NCBI RefSeq assembly: GCF_002775205.1
Contig: NC_036461.1
Span: 12,499,015 to 12,563,014, forward strand
DNA from: Xiphophorus maculatus
Taxonomy: Eukaryota; Chordata; Actinopteri; Cyprinodontiformes; Poeciliidae
Length of the DNA stretch: 64,000 bases
Reading direction: 5' to 3'
Shown: positions 11,560-26,879 of the stretch, one piece after another
Numbering within the stretch: position 1 is the first letter of the stretch
How the letters are laid out: each line of letters begins with the position of its first letter
Made by a program: the position numbers and the translations under genes
The notes under the pieces: generated by a model
The model's database searches: none
What the model saw: the letters and a program-made list of their open reading frames with translations, nothing else
What the model was told of the DNA's origin: nothing

Positions 11560-12150
11560 CAGCAGACTTGACCTGCTGACTCCTCCTGGAATCACCTATT
11601 ATTCGTCAGTGACAGCAGCCCCTTGAAGGGTGGGTGGGTTCCCTGGAAGGTACAGGGTCGTGGACGTCCCAATCCATCTCTGTCTGCCAAGCGATTGATT
11701 GTGATTTAGCGCACAGGAGCAGGAGATGGTGGGGTTCCATTCTGATGAGCGATAGGTGGGAACCCTTTGACTCCCAGCACATGGCAAGCAGAGTCAGGGC
11801 TATGATGAGGGGTCAGAGGCAGCTGGTGGGGGGGGATCTGGGGATGAGATGGAAGAAACAAGGGGATTGCATTGATCACAATATAGAAGGTGTCAGGGAT
11901 CCGGGACAAAGCCCCCAGACCAACCAGCAGAGTCTATCAGATACCCTATCTATCATCTGCCCAGCTTTGTGGTTAGCACAACGGTTGTTAGCTAATTGTT
12001 TCATCTTCAGGGGATCCATCATCAGGGAAGAAGACAGTGCACCACCAGTAAAAGGACACATGAGCAAGCTGTACTCCAGCTGGAGCAAATAAGGCTGCAT
12101 TTTCCCCTGTAGATCTCCAATTAGATGATTAAGTGCATTTGCATTCAGCA
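11560..12150. other. Candidate conserved non-coding element with long open frames on both strands
   Basis: A plus-strand frame of 152 codons (11634-12092) overlaps three minus-strand frames (11599-11787, 11706-11909, 11876-12151). None resembles a protein family, none has a clear splice context, and the overlap on both strands argues against coding. The sequence texture is enhancer-like rather than coding. I list it as a possible regulatory element only. Confidence 0.3.
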
Positions 12151-12284
12151 TGTTGCTTTAAATCAGATGTTTTCGTCTAAGGATTGCAGGCTACATGGTG
12201 GCAGTGAGGATGATACATTTATCAGACTCACATTTTACCACACATTTTTCTCTCAAATCCCTAAAGAAACAGTTTACTGAGCAA

Positions 12285-12355
12285 ACGTAGGCGTTGTAAC
12301 GTGAGAGATTGCGCAAAAAGTTTGAGGTGCATGAATACTTTTTCAAGATACTCTA
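12285..12355. mobile_element. Solo terminal repeat of a Tc1/mariner element
   Basis: GTTGTAACGTGAGAGATTGC, then AAAAAGTTTGAGGTGCATGA and ATACTTTTTC, match the right end of the common fish Tc1 family (TTGTAACGTGACAAAATGTG, then AAGTTCAAGGGGTATGAATA). No transposase part adjoins it. Confidence 0.65.
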
Positions 12356-12589
12356 CGCAATATTTGATATGTGTGTACTAATTTTATGAAAGCTGCAAAA
12401 TCTTGATCCTGTTCTTCACAGAGTCATCTCCTCGGTGTAGACAAAAGATTTCTCTTTAGGGACGTTAAGTCCAGAAACAGCCTCTCTTCACTGGGTCACT
12501 CCATCAGTCTAACTCCATCATCATCCTAAGTCCACTCTGTTTCAAGGCATTTTTATTCAATGAGTTGGTTATCATCTATTTACTCCATA

Positions 12590-12665
12590 CCACCCAACCA
12601 GCCATCCATTAGCTGTTCTCGCTTATCCTTTTAGAGGGTTGTAGGATGGGGAGGGTGCTGAGATC
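12590..12665 (-). repeat. Fragment of a widespread fish dispersed repeat
   Basis: CAGCCATCCATTAGCTGTTC followed by GCTTATCC and GGTGCTGAGATCC resembles the reverse complement of the end of the fish repeat that closes with GGATAAGCGG and ATGGATGG. The same family occurs at 28360-28515, 46700-46880 and 48095-48345. Confidence 0.5.
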
Positions 12666-13539
12666 CACACACAAAGCCCTCGGCTGACCTCTTTGTTGTG
12701 AGCTGCATTTTTCTCTTGAATTTTTTTTATCATAATGTACCAAAAGGTTGTACACTTAGAAAACATATTGTACCCAGACATATCTTGAAATCTCCTGTTT
12801 ATGTCGTAATTCGACATGTGGCAGTGCGAGTGCCGGCGTTGCCAGTCACAGGAAGTAGTGTCAGCCAGGTGGATGAGGGGCCTGTAACCCGATCTGCTGT
12901 TGACAGAACGGGGACAGGTGCTCCCAGCTAAACTAATCCACATATGCATGCTCGACACAGGTCATCCATTAAGGCAGATTGATTCAGAGCTTTAAGGGGC
13001 CGTTCCTCAACAATCCCCGGCCCGGCCTTACCTTTGCTGTTGCCATGATACCAAATTGCAGTAATTCAAGATGGCCTGTATTGGAAAAAAAAAAAAAAAA
13101 AAGGGAAAGGAATGTCCACTCTGTTTGTGCAGCGATAGCGATGGAAACATTTTGTCACACAGGACATCAGGACATGAGGGAACATTTGGGGAGCAATTTA
13201 TCTCTAAACTTCATGAAACGAAAATTAAATGACTGAGTGGGTTTTCAGTGTTAGATACCCGTGATGATACTCAAGCTTCACTCAACCCAAGCTGCTCACT
13301 GGGAAAATAATGACACCCAGGGGAGGGTTGAGTGAGGCAACATGCGTGACGGTGCCACATAAAAACCTCATATGTGGGAAAAAAAAGAAAAGCACACAAA
13401 CCAGAAATCACTTTGATTCAGTGTTATTATCAAACGCACTCCCGGTGAGGAGGGACTCAAATGCCAAATAAAGGTTTACAGGCAGAGGCCAGGCAGCTGC
13501 TGCTCTCTGATTGGCTGAAAAGCTCAGCAGCGATCTCAC
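12666..13539. other. Spacer, partly enhancer-like, no gene
   Basis: Mixed-composition DNA with a poly-A run at 13085-13102. Open frames on both strands (for example minus 12958-12623) lack family resemblance. Nothing further recognised. Confidence 0.35.
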
Positions 13540-13646
13540 CTGTTATCCACAGCCCAGTGCATGGTAAACACCCTGAGTGAGACCTGTGGGGGGAAGGAGC
13601 CCATCTGGTCAGCAGCATTAACAACCATCTCTTTAACAAAGGCATC
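13540..13646 (-). other. Isolated, well-formed internal exon of unknown gene
   Basis: On the minus strand a long pyrimidine tract ends in TTTGTCTTTTTGCAG, an open segment of 107 nt follows, and it stops at AACAG|GTGAGA. In the frame starting GAT it encodes DAFVKEMVVNAADQMGSFPP followed by QVSLRVFTMHWAVDNR, a plausible protein sequence with mixed hydrophobicity and typical codon use. It enters in phase 0 and leaves two bases into a codon. I do not recognise the protein and found no convincing partner exon on either side. It may be an exon of a large minus-strand gene, an exon of a non-coding RNA, or chance. Confidence 0.4.
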
Positions 13647-14239
13647 CTGCAAAAAGACAAAAATAAATAAAAAAGTAAGGAGAAGGGCACAACAGGGCAC
13701 ATTAGCCAATAAAAACAGGCAGTGCGTGACATTTAGCGCCTGATGCAAGGCTTAGAGGAATACAGGTTACTCACTGTCTGTCTTTGCAGCAGCAGCCCCT
13801 GGCAATAAAAACAAAAAGGCAATCTCACAGAGCGAGAGGGAGGCTGTGCATAAAGCTGCCCGCCTCAGTTGATGATTCCATAATTTCTCTATAAAGTTAA
13901 AATGCAAGAAGGAAACAGCCAGAGTCTCCAAGCCATCCACATACAGTTGTTTTCCATTTTGCCGGACATCAAATTTAGAGAGTGTCATTATGCAGGAGGA
14001 GGAAGGACTCTGACAGCTAATTTACTCTGAAGAAGAATGGCCTGTAAACGCAGGAAAACATGAGGCAGATCAGTGGAGAGGCAGCCGCAGAAGACCAAAC
14101 AGTGCCACCTTGTGTTGAAAACTCTTCAGATTGAGAAAACTTTCCTTTTTTTTCCTTCCCTAAAATTTTATTTTTTTGACTAACTTTTAAAGATCAGTGA
14201 GAATCCTTTGGTCTCACCATTACAATGTCTGTTATTTTT

Positions 14240-15240
14240 TATGCATCTGAGTAAATTAGAACATCAATTAGTTTATTTAAAAAAGTGAAATAATTAATTA
14301 CACAGAAAGTGATTCATTTCAAGCCTTTTGTTGTTGTTTAGTTGTCGTATTCACAGCTAATGAAAACTCAAATTTATTTATTCATATTTTAAATTAGAAA
14401 ATTGTATCAGACAACTAAATGATTTTTAAATGTCAATACAAAAATGACAGAACAGGTCCTTATAGAATAATAATTTAGCATCAACATAAAGCTTGTCAAC
14501 TGGGCAAGCCTTACCACCCTCCACTTCTAACTGGGGGGGGCGGTAAGAAGTGGTCTAAAAGTTCCTTGTAGATTGCTGTGCTGACTTCAAACTTAATAAA
14601 GTGAACCAACACCACCAGATGACACTGACTGTGGGCACTTCACACTAGACTTCATGCAATGTGAGATCTGTGCCTCTCCACTCCTCCTGATTTCCAAAAG
14701 AAATACAAAATTTTCTTTAATCTCCACAAACAAAATGAAATCCTGTTTCTCCTTGGCCCAGGTGAGATGCTTCTGACATTGTCTCTGGGTGGCTATGAGT
14801 GGCTAAACAAAGGACATCAGACAGCTGCTCTGCATATCTGTGTAGTGTCCATACCATTTATATCTTTTTCTACCACATTTTTTCCTTACACTACACTTTC
14901 CTTTAACATACTTTCTGAGAACAACCAGCTACTTTACTGGAAGCATAACCCTTTATGGCTTATGCTTCTTGTTTCACTCCTGTTGAACAACTGTCAGGCC
15001 AAAGCATAATATTTTTTGTATTAGAAATTATTCTTTATTAACCTGATGTAATATTCTAATGTTCTGTTAAAACCAGGTTGTGGGTTCTCATTTGCTTTAA
15101 GCCCCAAAGATTTAAACTAACTCACATAAATCGCTCAATGCGCAGTGAAACTACGTCGTATTTCAGTTTTGATTTTTAGATTGAATTACTGACATAACTG
15201 AGTGTATTCATAATATTGAAACTTATTTAGATGCACCTGT
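14240..15240 (-). mobile_element. Tc1/mariner copy, near full span but decayed
   Basis: The left end (14267-14440) matches the family end that reads AGTTTATTTCAGTAATTCAA, then AAGCCTTTATTTGTTATAAT and AGCTTATGAAAACCCCAAAT. The internal stretch 14580-14820 matches transposase DNA in reverse (TAATAAAGTGAACCAACACC, GACTTCATGCAATGTGAGAT, GTGCCTCTCCACTCCTCCTG, CCCAGGTGAGATGCTTCTGA). The right end near 15040-15240 has TGATGTAATATTCTAATGTT. About 1 kb remains and the transposase frame is closed by many changes. Confidence 0.65.
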
Positions 15241-15299
15241 AGCTGGTCGATTGGTTCTATTTTTACAACTAGAAGGATAACGACAAAGTCTCTAAATGA

Positions 15300-16350
15300 G
15301 ATCTGGGGAGGACAAAGACTGGTTTTGAAGACAGAAAGGTTTGGGGTGGAGTTTGAACAGCAAGCAATGGGCTCTCTACAGCTGCTGGCACTAATGAGGA
15401 TAATTACCCGTGTAATAACATTAGCCTATCTGAGGGAATGGAGGGGAAGGACAAGTGGTTGTGTTTGTGCGTGTGTGGGTGGCTGCGCGCGCGCATGGAC
15501 CGTGCACATGGCTCGCCTTCTATCTCACTTGTGGTCTCTCCCTCATTCCCTGAATCTCAATATCTCTTTGTTAGCCCACAATAATTGTATTTGGGCCTCA
15601 TATCCGCCATATCAGATTCGAGTTTGTACAAGGTAATTAGCAGAGGAAGGGAAGCCTCCACACCAGGAGGACAAATGCCCCCATGACATCATTCTGGCTC
15701 CACTCAGGAGGGGAAGGTTTTCCTTTCCTTCTTTCTTTCTTTCTTTTTTCTTTTTTTTGTTGTTTCTTTCTTTCTTCTTTTTCTCCCCATTTACTCATCT
15801 TCATCTGCCTCTCCATTCAGCTGCTGAGAAAGAGTAGTGATGGAGGGCAAAAAATGTGAGCAAAAGTTGATGACACTGTAAAGGAGGAGAGCTGGGATTA
15901 AGAAGATAAAGAAATGAGGAGAGGTGGGAGAGATAAAGCAGAGAGAGGAGATTTGAGATGAGATGGAGGGCTGTGTTTCTGCAGCAGGCCGTAATCTCCA
16001 ATCAGCTTTTACTAACAGACAGCGGGGGAAAGTTCCTCAGTGCTAATGCAGGCGGCCACTCGGAAGGAGCCGGTGTATCCAGCTGGGAGTCCAAGGGATG
16101 AGGAGGGGGAGGATTAACTGGCACTCAGGTGGAGAGAGATAAAGAGAATCAGATGGAGACCCTGTGGACGATCACGCCCTCTTTCACTCCATCCACCACA
16201 TTTTCTCCCTTCATTTTCAAAGAACAAATGTACATCGGCGCTCTATGCTTTCTGGGTGGAGTAGTGACATCAGGAGGAAATGATAGCGGCTTAATTCAGG
16301 GGTGACTTATGTCTGATTGTATCCCTCCTGGATTTGAGTCAAGACTTTCT
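15300..16350. other. Candidate conserved non-coding cluster
   Basis: Balanced-composition block between a Tc1 copy and AT-rich spacer. Words include GGATAATTACCC, ACAATAATTGTATTTGGGCC, GGTAATTAGCAGAGG and TTAATTCAGGGGTGACTTA. Open frames (for example plus 15325-15636 and minus 16001-15801) look like non-coding sequence. It contains the pyrimidine microsatellite at 15715-15785. Confidence 0.33.
15715..15785 (+). repeat. (TTTC)n pyrimidine microsatellite
   Basis: Imperfect TTTC/TTC repeat with T-runs, about 70 bases of almost pure pyrimidine on the plus strand. Confidence 0.9.
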
Positions 16351-16765
16351 CTTCTTCTCTTGTAAATGATTTTATGATGCGTGTTAAGGAGCCAAAAATG
16401 ATTTCACTCTATGGTTTGACTATTCTTAGACAGAACATCTAATTAAGCTACATTTTATTTTTATTTCTTTGGAGAGTTATGTTTAAGGTGTGAAAAGTGT
16501 GCATACATTTAAGGGCTTTTCCCTTTTTTATTGTAGAATTAATTCAGAATAAAGGCACATTTTGCTGGCACGCATAAATGCATCCCTTAAATATATAGCT
16601 TGATTCCATTGCAATAATTTTTCTGCTCTAGCTGCATTTCTTTTTCACTTATTGTTTGCTGAATCAAGTGTCAGTCTCAGCTGTTGCAAAAATATCTCAT
16701 TTCTCTACTCCCCATCCTGATTTTTTGTTGTTTGTGATGCTCAAGGCAATCAAACTTGCTGTGCT

Positions 16766-16827
16766 TGACTGAATGAAATCTGAAGCACATCAGCATAAAC
16801 TGATGTGCTTCAGATTTCATCCAGTTG
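16766..16827. ncRNA. Near-perfect hairpin, candidate small-RNA precursor or tiny inverted-repeat element
   Basis: A 21-base arm at 16773-16793 (begins ATGAAATCTGAAGC) is the exact reverse complement of 16800-16820 (begins CTGATGTGCTTCAG), with a 6-base loop CATAAA. After one A-C mismatch pairing continues through 16766-16771 with 16822-16827, including two G-U pairs when read on the plus strand. The total stem is about 27 pairs. Perfect arms with so short a loop fit a young inverted duplication or foldback element better than a typical microRNA precursor. A Tc1-type terminal sequence begins just downstream at about 16838. Confidence 0.4.
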
Positions 16828-16837
16828 CTTCTGATGT

Positions 16838-17160
16838 TTCAGTGCTGTGAAAAGTCTTTGCTTCCAACATATTTCTTGTTTTGGCTGTTCTTTTTTGTTT
16901 CAAATCATCAAATAGTTCTTCAAACCAAACATAGGTCACTTACATAAATACAAAATGTTTTCAAAGATTGTTTCATTCACCAAGGGGGAAAGCTATCCAA
17001 ACCAACCTAATACCAACCAGCAACTTATGTGTTTGTAAAACAGGCGATGAGTCTTACGACACTTTGCAGGAATGTCTTTGCAGAATTGTTTTACTTTAGC
17101 TACAGAGTTTTTGAAATCCTTCCTGAGCAGGCTGTGAAATAAAATCCAATTCTGAACTAA
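16838..17160 (+). mobile_element. Tc1/mariner terminal fragment (second family)
   Basis: Begins CAGTGCTGTGAAAAGTCTTT and continues with TTTCAAATCATCAAATAG, AAAGCTATCCAAACCAACCT, CGATGAGTCTTACGACACTT and GCAGAATTGTTTTACTTTAG. This is the order of the fish family that starts CAGTGCTGTGAAAAAGTATT and reads AAAGCTATCCAAACCTACCT downstream. Truncated before the transposase core. Confidence 0.7.
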
Positions 17161-17679
17161 CAGAAAGAAACAAATACAAAAAACTTAAACAAAAAAGAGT
17201 AATAAAGAAAACAATCATCATGTAATGAGAGTCTGAGGCATTTGTGTTTATTTTATTCTGTTCGAGAATGACTCAATAATATTCAAATGAAAAAAAATCT
17301 CAATCTAGTGACAATTATGACGCATCTAAACAGTTAAACATGACCAGGTTTTTCTCATGAACTGTGAAGCTGGGTTATATGCCTTTAAGGGTAACCTCTG
17401 AGTCAATTCTCTTGGTTGAAGCATTTAGTTCTGAGCCATTCTTACCAAAGGCTTTTATAAAATAATTAAATTAATGGCAGCTAATCTCCAAAAGCCAGCT
17501 GAGGGTCACTTCCATCTTCCTCTCACAAAAATAGACCAAAATGAGTCTCTATCTTTTTATATAACAGGTTCGTTGGTCTTGACTAAACAAATTGAGTTCA
17601 ATAGTAGTGCATGACAAAATCTGTTTTTATATATATAAATGTTAGAATATGAAAGATTAAGCATTATGGCTTGACAGTA

Positions 17680-17965
17680 TGCTTGTTCTAATTTATCCTA
17701 AACCACCTTTATCTGTGTCCAGCACATCCCATAAATACTTCATTGAATTAAGATCTGGAAAATATGAACGCCAAGTCAACACCTCAAACTCAATGTTATG
17801 CTTCTCAAACAGTTCCTCTGCCATATTTACTTTGTGGCAGTGTGTATTATCCTCTTAAAAGAAGTTATACCCATTATGGTATTCTGCTTGCATGAAAGGA
17901 CGACTGTAGTTCACATTGTTGTCAGGAGGCATCACAGTCCTAGCACCTGTCCAAACAACAAACAA
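17680..17965 (-). mobile_element. Tc1-like transposase fragment (third family)
   Basis: Contains GAATTAAGATCTGGAAAATA, CGCCAAGTCAACACCTCAAA, TTTGTGGCAGTGTGTATTAT and CATGAAAGGACGACTG. These align with a fish transposon reading GAGATCTGGAGAATTTGGAG, GGCCAAGTCAACACCTTGAA, GCATTATCCTGCTG and CATGAAGGGGTGTAC. The transposase runs on the minus strand. No ends were located. Confidence 0.55.
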
Positions 17966-19719
17966 CAAAGAGCTCAGAGCTGTGTAGTTTTTCCCCTTAA
18001 GTCCACCTTCCATATTTTGCATATTAAGAGCAAAACTGTTCACTCACTATCCAAATAATTAAATTGGGATATTTTTAATCCCTTCTATGGCCAAAGGTGT
18101 GTAAAATCCATCACTTAGGCATGTAAGTTGATCTAAAAGCATAGAGGACTGTCTGTGCTTCAGGAAATCGGTTTTCATAATCTAGCAGCGGTGTCTTTGT
18201 ATGCTTTACATCAGACATACAAAGTGTCAGAGTCCAGCAGAACGAAGCACACCTCCGCTGGACTCAAGAGCAGTGGAGACGTACTCTGTGGAGCCTTGAA
18301 TTGTCCCTCCCTGTTTGGCAGTCAAATAGATGGGTTTGGAGATTTGCATGGATAATGTCATTTGCGACTGTATTAGCGCAGAAATTTAAAAATCTGCTCT
18401 AATGTAAAATTTAGTGCAGAGTGAATTACGATATGAGGCTCCTTTTAAAGGTGTTGGACTCTGCCACTTACATGCCATGTAAAGAACTAAGAGGGTTAAC
18501 ATTTTGAAAATGTCTTGCTCCTATTATTTTTTTTACTTTGCATCAAAATGTGTACAAACTAATTTCTTGCCAGTGACTTGCAGTACAGAACACTGTGTTT
18601 GAAACAAATCATGTTTTTAAAAAGCAGAATGATTCCTAAACAAATCATCTTGATTAGTAATCAGTTATTTTTTCGTCTTAGTTTGTAACTCTTCTTGCCT
18701 CATCTCTCCTCTTTCAAATAGTGAAATTGCTTTCTGCTCTTATTCCTCTGTACCTGTACTGAATCATATTACCATTTTGTTTACCCTCTTGACCTTTCTC
18801 ATCTGTCCTACATTCCTCTATAACAAAGAAAAGCCATTTCATAGACACTAACTTTGCCTCTCTGGCATCTGCTTATCTCTTCATTTTCTTTCTTTCCATT
18901 CCTACTGCATCTCTTTTCAAATGCCAGTATCTCTCCGTTTGTCAGGACCATCAGTGGTTTAAGAAATGTGGCACAGTTTGCTGAATCTGTGTTTACCAAC
19001 ATGGCAACCTGAACACAAGGCGAAAGGTGGTGGTGGCAGCATCATGCTGCGGGAACGATATTCTTGGTGGTCAGACAACTTTTACCAATTTGTCACTGTT
19101 ATCTGTTTTAGTGTATGCAAACAGAGAATCCAAATATCAAGTGATGCTGACTTTTCCTAAAAAGAAAGATTTTGATAGCTTAGTTTACTGTTAAAACAAT
19201 GATTATCTGGTTGAAGTTTTCAAGTGAACATTTAAACAACCTTTGTATGATTCAGCATACATAGAAGGAAGTCCTATGTCCCAATAGTTACGTAATAAAA
19301 AGAAACAAAAGCACATTTCCCTTTTAGTCATTCGTCCAAGAAAGAGAGAAGCATCACTCTCTCTCAAACAGGAAGTTAAATCCTAAAAGAAAGTGAACAT
19401 GACTTTTACCTAAAAAAATCACAAGTTTAATTCACCCAAATGAGAACTGAAAGATGCTTGGCTGCAGCAGAACGTGTCTAGTAGGTCATACAGAAAGGGG
19501 ATGTTGGGAAGTTTTAATTCAAGGAGTTTCCTCGTGTTCTTTGTTTAAACAAGATAAGAATTATTTCATAATAGTTTCATAATTTAAAAAAGTAAAAATG
19601 ATTAATCATCCTTAGCTTTATGTATCTTCATACTTTCTTCAATTTTCATTGTATGGTTTTGTGCCTGCATAAAAACTGGTGAAAATTTGTTATTATTGCG
19701 AAAGTCTGCAATGAAAAGA
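17966..19719. other. Spacer with at most a small transposon scrap
   Basis: AT-rich intergenic DNA. At about 19025-19055, GGTGGTGGCAGCATCATGCT resembles the transposase stretch of Tc1 elements. The remainder holds nothing I could name. Confidence 0.35.
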
Positions 19720-20167
19720 TCTTTTTAGGTAGTAAAATACTGTTGTTAGTTTACAAATCACTGAACGGCTTAGCACCACGATACATTAAAGATCTGCTGT
19801 TGTTGTATCAACCTTCCAGACCTCTCAGGTCTTCTGGTTCTGGTTCTGCTCTGCATCCCCAGAACCAGAACCAAACGAGGAGAAGCAGCTTTCAGCATCT
19901 ATGCACCACAAATTTGGAACAAACTTCCAGAAAACTGTAACAGCTGGAACACTGACTTCGTTTAAATCTCGACTAAAAACCCACCTGTTTAGGATTGTAT
20001 TTGAAATGTAATCAATTACAAATTTATTGATGGAACTTGACTTAATGCTGTGTTTTGATTGTTGATTCTATCTTGCATTGTGTTTCTGTGTTTGTAATGA
20101 TGTAAAGCACTTTGAAATGCCTTGCTGCTGAAATGTGCTATACAAATACAATTTGATTGATTGATAA
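19720..20167 (+). mobile_element. 3' end of an L2-type LINE
   Basis: The translated 5' half reads VYKSLNGLAPRYIKDLLLLY followed by QPSRPLRSS, the C-terminal tail of L2/CR1-group reverse transcriptases (KALHGLAPEYLSDLL type). The 3' part has the usual tail: GATGTAAAGCACTTTGAAAT, GCTATACAAATA, then short TTGA repeats (TTTGATTGATTGATAA at about 20152). 5'-truncated, as most LINE copies are; later frames are shifted. Confidence 0.75.
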
Positions 20168-20344
20168 ATGTCAGCAAATGAGAGACAGTTATAAACAGAA
20201 TACAGTTTTCTGAGAACATATGTCATGATAACATGCCTCAAAAGTAAGGAATATGTGTGGCAACTTTACAGATGGCTTTATCATGGTTGATGGCAAGCAA
20301 TAAACTTCCATCACATTATCTAATGTATTGAATCAAGATCATTA

Positions 20345-20555
20345 GTGTTTAGTGATGAAGTCACAAGAAAGGGAGTGAACAGACTGTACGTCCTAGGAAG
20401 TTTTGGTCCTTTTGAGTTTGCAGGAAGATGTTTCAGACCTTCTGTACAGCTTTGTGGAGAGTCTGATTTCTTTTCTCTTCATCTGTTGGGGTAGCGGCAT
20501 CAGAACTGAGGACTTAAAAAAGCTCAACAAGCTGATAAAGAAGGATGGTTCTGTT
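20345..20555 (+). mobile_element. LINE reverse-transcriptase fragment
   Basis: Pieces of frame read RKGVNRLYVL and SGIRTEDLKKLNKLIKKDGS, which resemble the segment of non-LTR reverse transcriptases with SRLFFLRRL and RLNKLIRKAGSV. The pieces lie in different frames. It points opposite to the LINE piece at 20660-21150. Confidence 0.55.
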
Positions 20556-20659
20556 TAGTTTTACAATTTAGCAATAAAACAAATTAACCCCTTTTCTAAA
20601 CTTTGTACCCACAAAATAAAAGTGATCAATATTGCAGCTGATTTTTGATATTCCCAATT

Positions 20660-21150
20660 TACATATGTGGGACTGGAAAAGATAAGATAAGATAAGATAT
20701 TGTCTTTATTGTCATTGTCACAAGAACAACGAAATTTAAAAAGTGCCATGAGTCAGTGCATATGCTTAAAAACAAAAAATAACTGTCTCACAATTCACAC
20801 ACAATGTAAGAATTAACAAATAACTGGTAAAACAAACAAACAAAAAAAAAACAACTAATAAATAAGAACAGTCACATTCTCACATACATCATTCATGATG
20901 ATTAATGGTTGTTTTTGATTGCATTTAGTTTTGTTATTGCTATCGGGTAAAAACTGTCTCTGAGACGGTTGGTTCTTGTTCTGATTGCTCTGAATCTTCT
21001 GCCTGAAGGCAGCAGTGTGAACAGAGAATGTCCGGGGTGAGAAGTGTCCTTTGTGATGTGTTGTGCTTTTCTTATACAGCGGTCGCTGTGCAGGTCCTCC
21101 AGTGAGGGGAGAGGGCAGCCAATGATTTTTTGGGCTGTATTCACAATACT
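20660..21150 (-). mobile_element. 3' end of a CR1/Rex-like LINE
   Basis: On the minus strand 21144-20902 reads MNTAQKIIGCPLPSLEDLHS followed by DRCIRKAQHITKDTSHPGHS, LFTLLPSGRRFRAIRTRTNR and LRDSFYPIAI. This is the conserved C-terminal end of a family of fish non-LTR retrotransposons. Downstream, its 3' tail ends in a short (TTATC)n repeat (plus-strand GATAA units at 20679-20700). The clade name is uncertain; the LINE nature is clear. Confidence 0.75.
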
Positions 21151-22440
21151 AAACTTTAATTTTAACTTCTAACACTGGAATTGAAGCTGTAAACTAACTC
21201 CCAAGATTCATAAATGTAAGTTTATATATATATTCCAAGGCACCCATGTGGAGCAATTCCCCCCCAAAAAACTGGCAACTTAAAGGTTAAAAATGCATGA
21301 CTAATATATGGTAAGGGTTGGCATTTATGTGGTTTTTTTCTGCATTTTCTGTTTTCAAAGGACCCAGATGGAGTGAAGGATGTATTATCTGCAGTAAATG
21401 GCCGTATGTTTACATTTGTTGCTGACCTAATTTGGCAGCATGGGCTCCTAATAACGTGGCACTCTTTAATTTGCCCTCTGTGGTGGGTGCTCTGCACAAA
21501 CACTTCCTTGTATCACTGAGATGAGGCGTGGTATCATCATGATACTCTTTGACGCAACTCCACGTACGAGGGGGCGTTCACGTACCACGGGGAATCATAT
21601 GTACGGTTCTGTTTTAGCTAAATCCGTGTTGCCCTTCAAAATAAAAGTTAAAGAAATGTATTAAAGCTATCATAATACAAGTCTGCCTGAAGTGAAGGGT
21701 ATTCTGAATAGTGTTTTAAATTACTTTTTATTTTCTAAGAGGGTTTCGACATAAAATTATGGCTTAAATTTCCAATATTTACATATACTCTCTTATTTTG
21801 AAAAGTAATATCCTTTAAGTTGCCAGTTATTCAAGTACTTAACTCTTCTCCACGTTTACCAGGAAGTAAAGACTTTATGTGTCAAGTAAAGTCTGTTTTA
21901 AATGGGCAGACTGGTTTAAACGCCTCATTTTAAGTCTGCTCAGACCAGATTTACAAAGAAACATTAGCTGGAGCGACATTCTTCCATCTATACAGAAAGA
22001 TTAGGTGAGTATTTTACCAACAGCTCATGTTGTGCTGTACAATACAATTCAGTTTTACTACAATTGTGGCAACAAAGTTGTAATTTGGCTGCTTAAGCAG
22101 GAGTTCAGGGTTTTATTTGTCAGTTTCTGTTTCAGTCTTGTGCAGTTTGGACTTTGACCTTCAGCGTAACTTGAAAACAAGCTGCTAATGCAAATAAAAG
22201 GCTCTAAATTGTGTTTCTATCAATTCTGAATGTCCCTTTTTTTCAGTTTTGTGGCAATTAATTTAAAAAATAGAAAACATGTTTTATATATAAGCACATG
22301 AAGAAATAAAAATTAAGCAAATTTAGTAGAGAAATGTATTTTTAGACGAGGAATGTTCCAAAATAAAATACCTGCTTCTGCTGACGTTAATGCCTTCTAT
22401 AGTTCAATATTGTGTCCTGCAGTCAGACAGGGTTAACCTG

Positions 22441-26467
<4,027 letters not shown>

Positions 26468-26615
26468 TGCATCTGCAGCTGCTTCTTTGGAAATCACCCA
26501 CATAAAACTGTGGCTACAAGCTGTTTCAAGATATTTTATACACAGGGAAACATGTATAAATCTCATTTTTCTCCTTGCAATTCAGATTTAATAAGGGATT
26601 CTTTGCAAATGGAAA

Positions 26616-26625
26616 AATAAATAAA
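26616..26625 (+). terminator. gale polyadenylation signal
   Basis: Two overlapping AATAAA hexamers about 150 nt after the gale stop codon; the first plausible signal downstream. Confidence 0.6.
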
Positions 26626-26879
26626 TGTTCCTACAGAATAAATCACTTTCACCGTTTCAGTTCATTTTGAGTTTGATTTATATCCCATCAAAAATCTATG
26701 ATATCCTATTAAAGTTGAAATGTGTTGTGAGATTAATATAGAAGGCTTCAATGAAACAAATTACAACAATGCCGGTTCCAATATGCACCCTTCTGCATTT
26801 ATAATAAGGTTAAAAAGAGCTCAGTTCATCACAGACTCCTAAATACTGTGTAAATATTGCACTATTCACTTGTTCATTT

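Noticed and set aside
13767-13988. 73-codon minus-strand frame (MTLSKFDVRQNGK) as an upstream partner of the orphan exon
   Set aside because: No convincing acceptor before it, the only nearby donor (after AACAACT) leaves the wrong phase for the 13646 exon's protein-like frame, and no family match.
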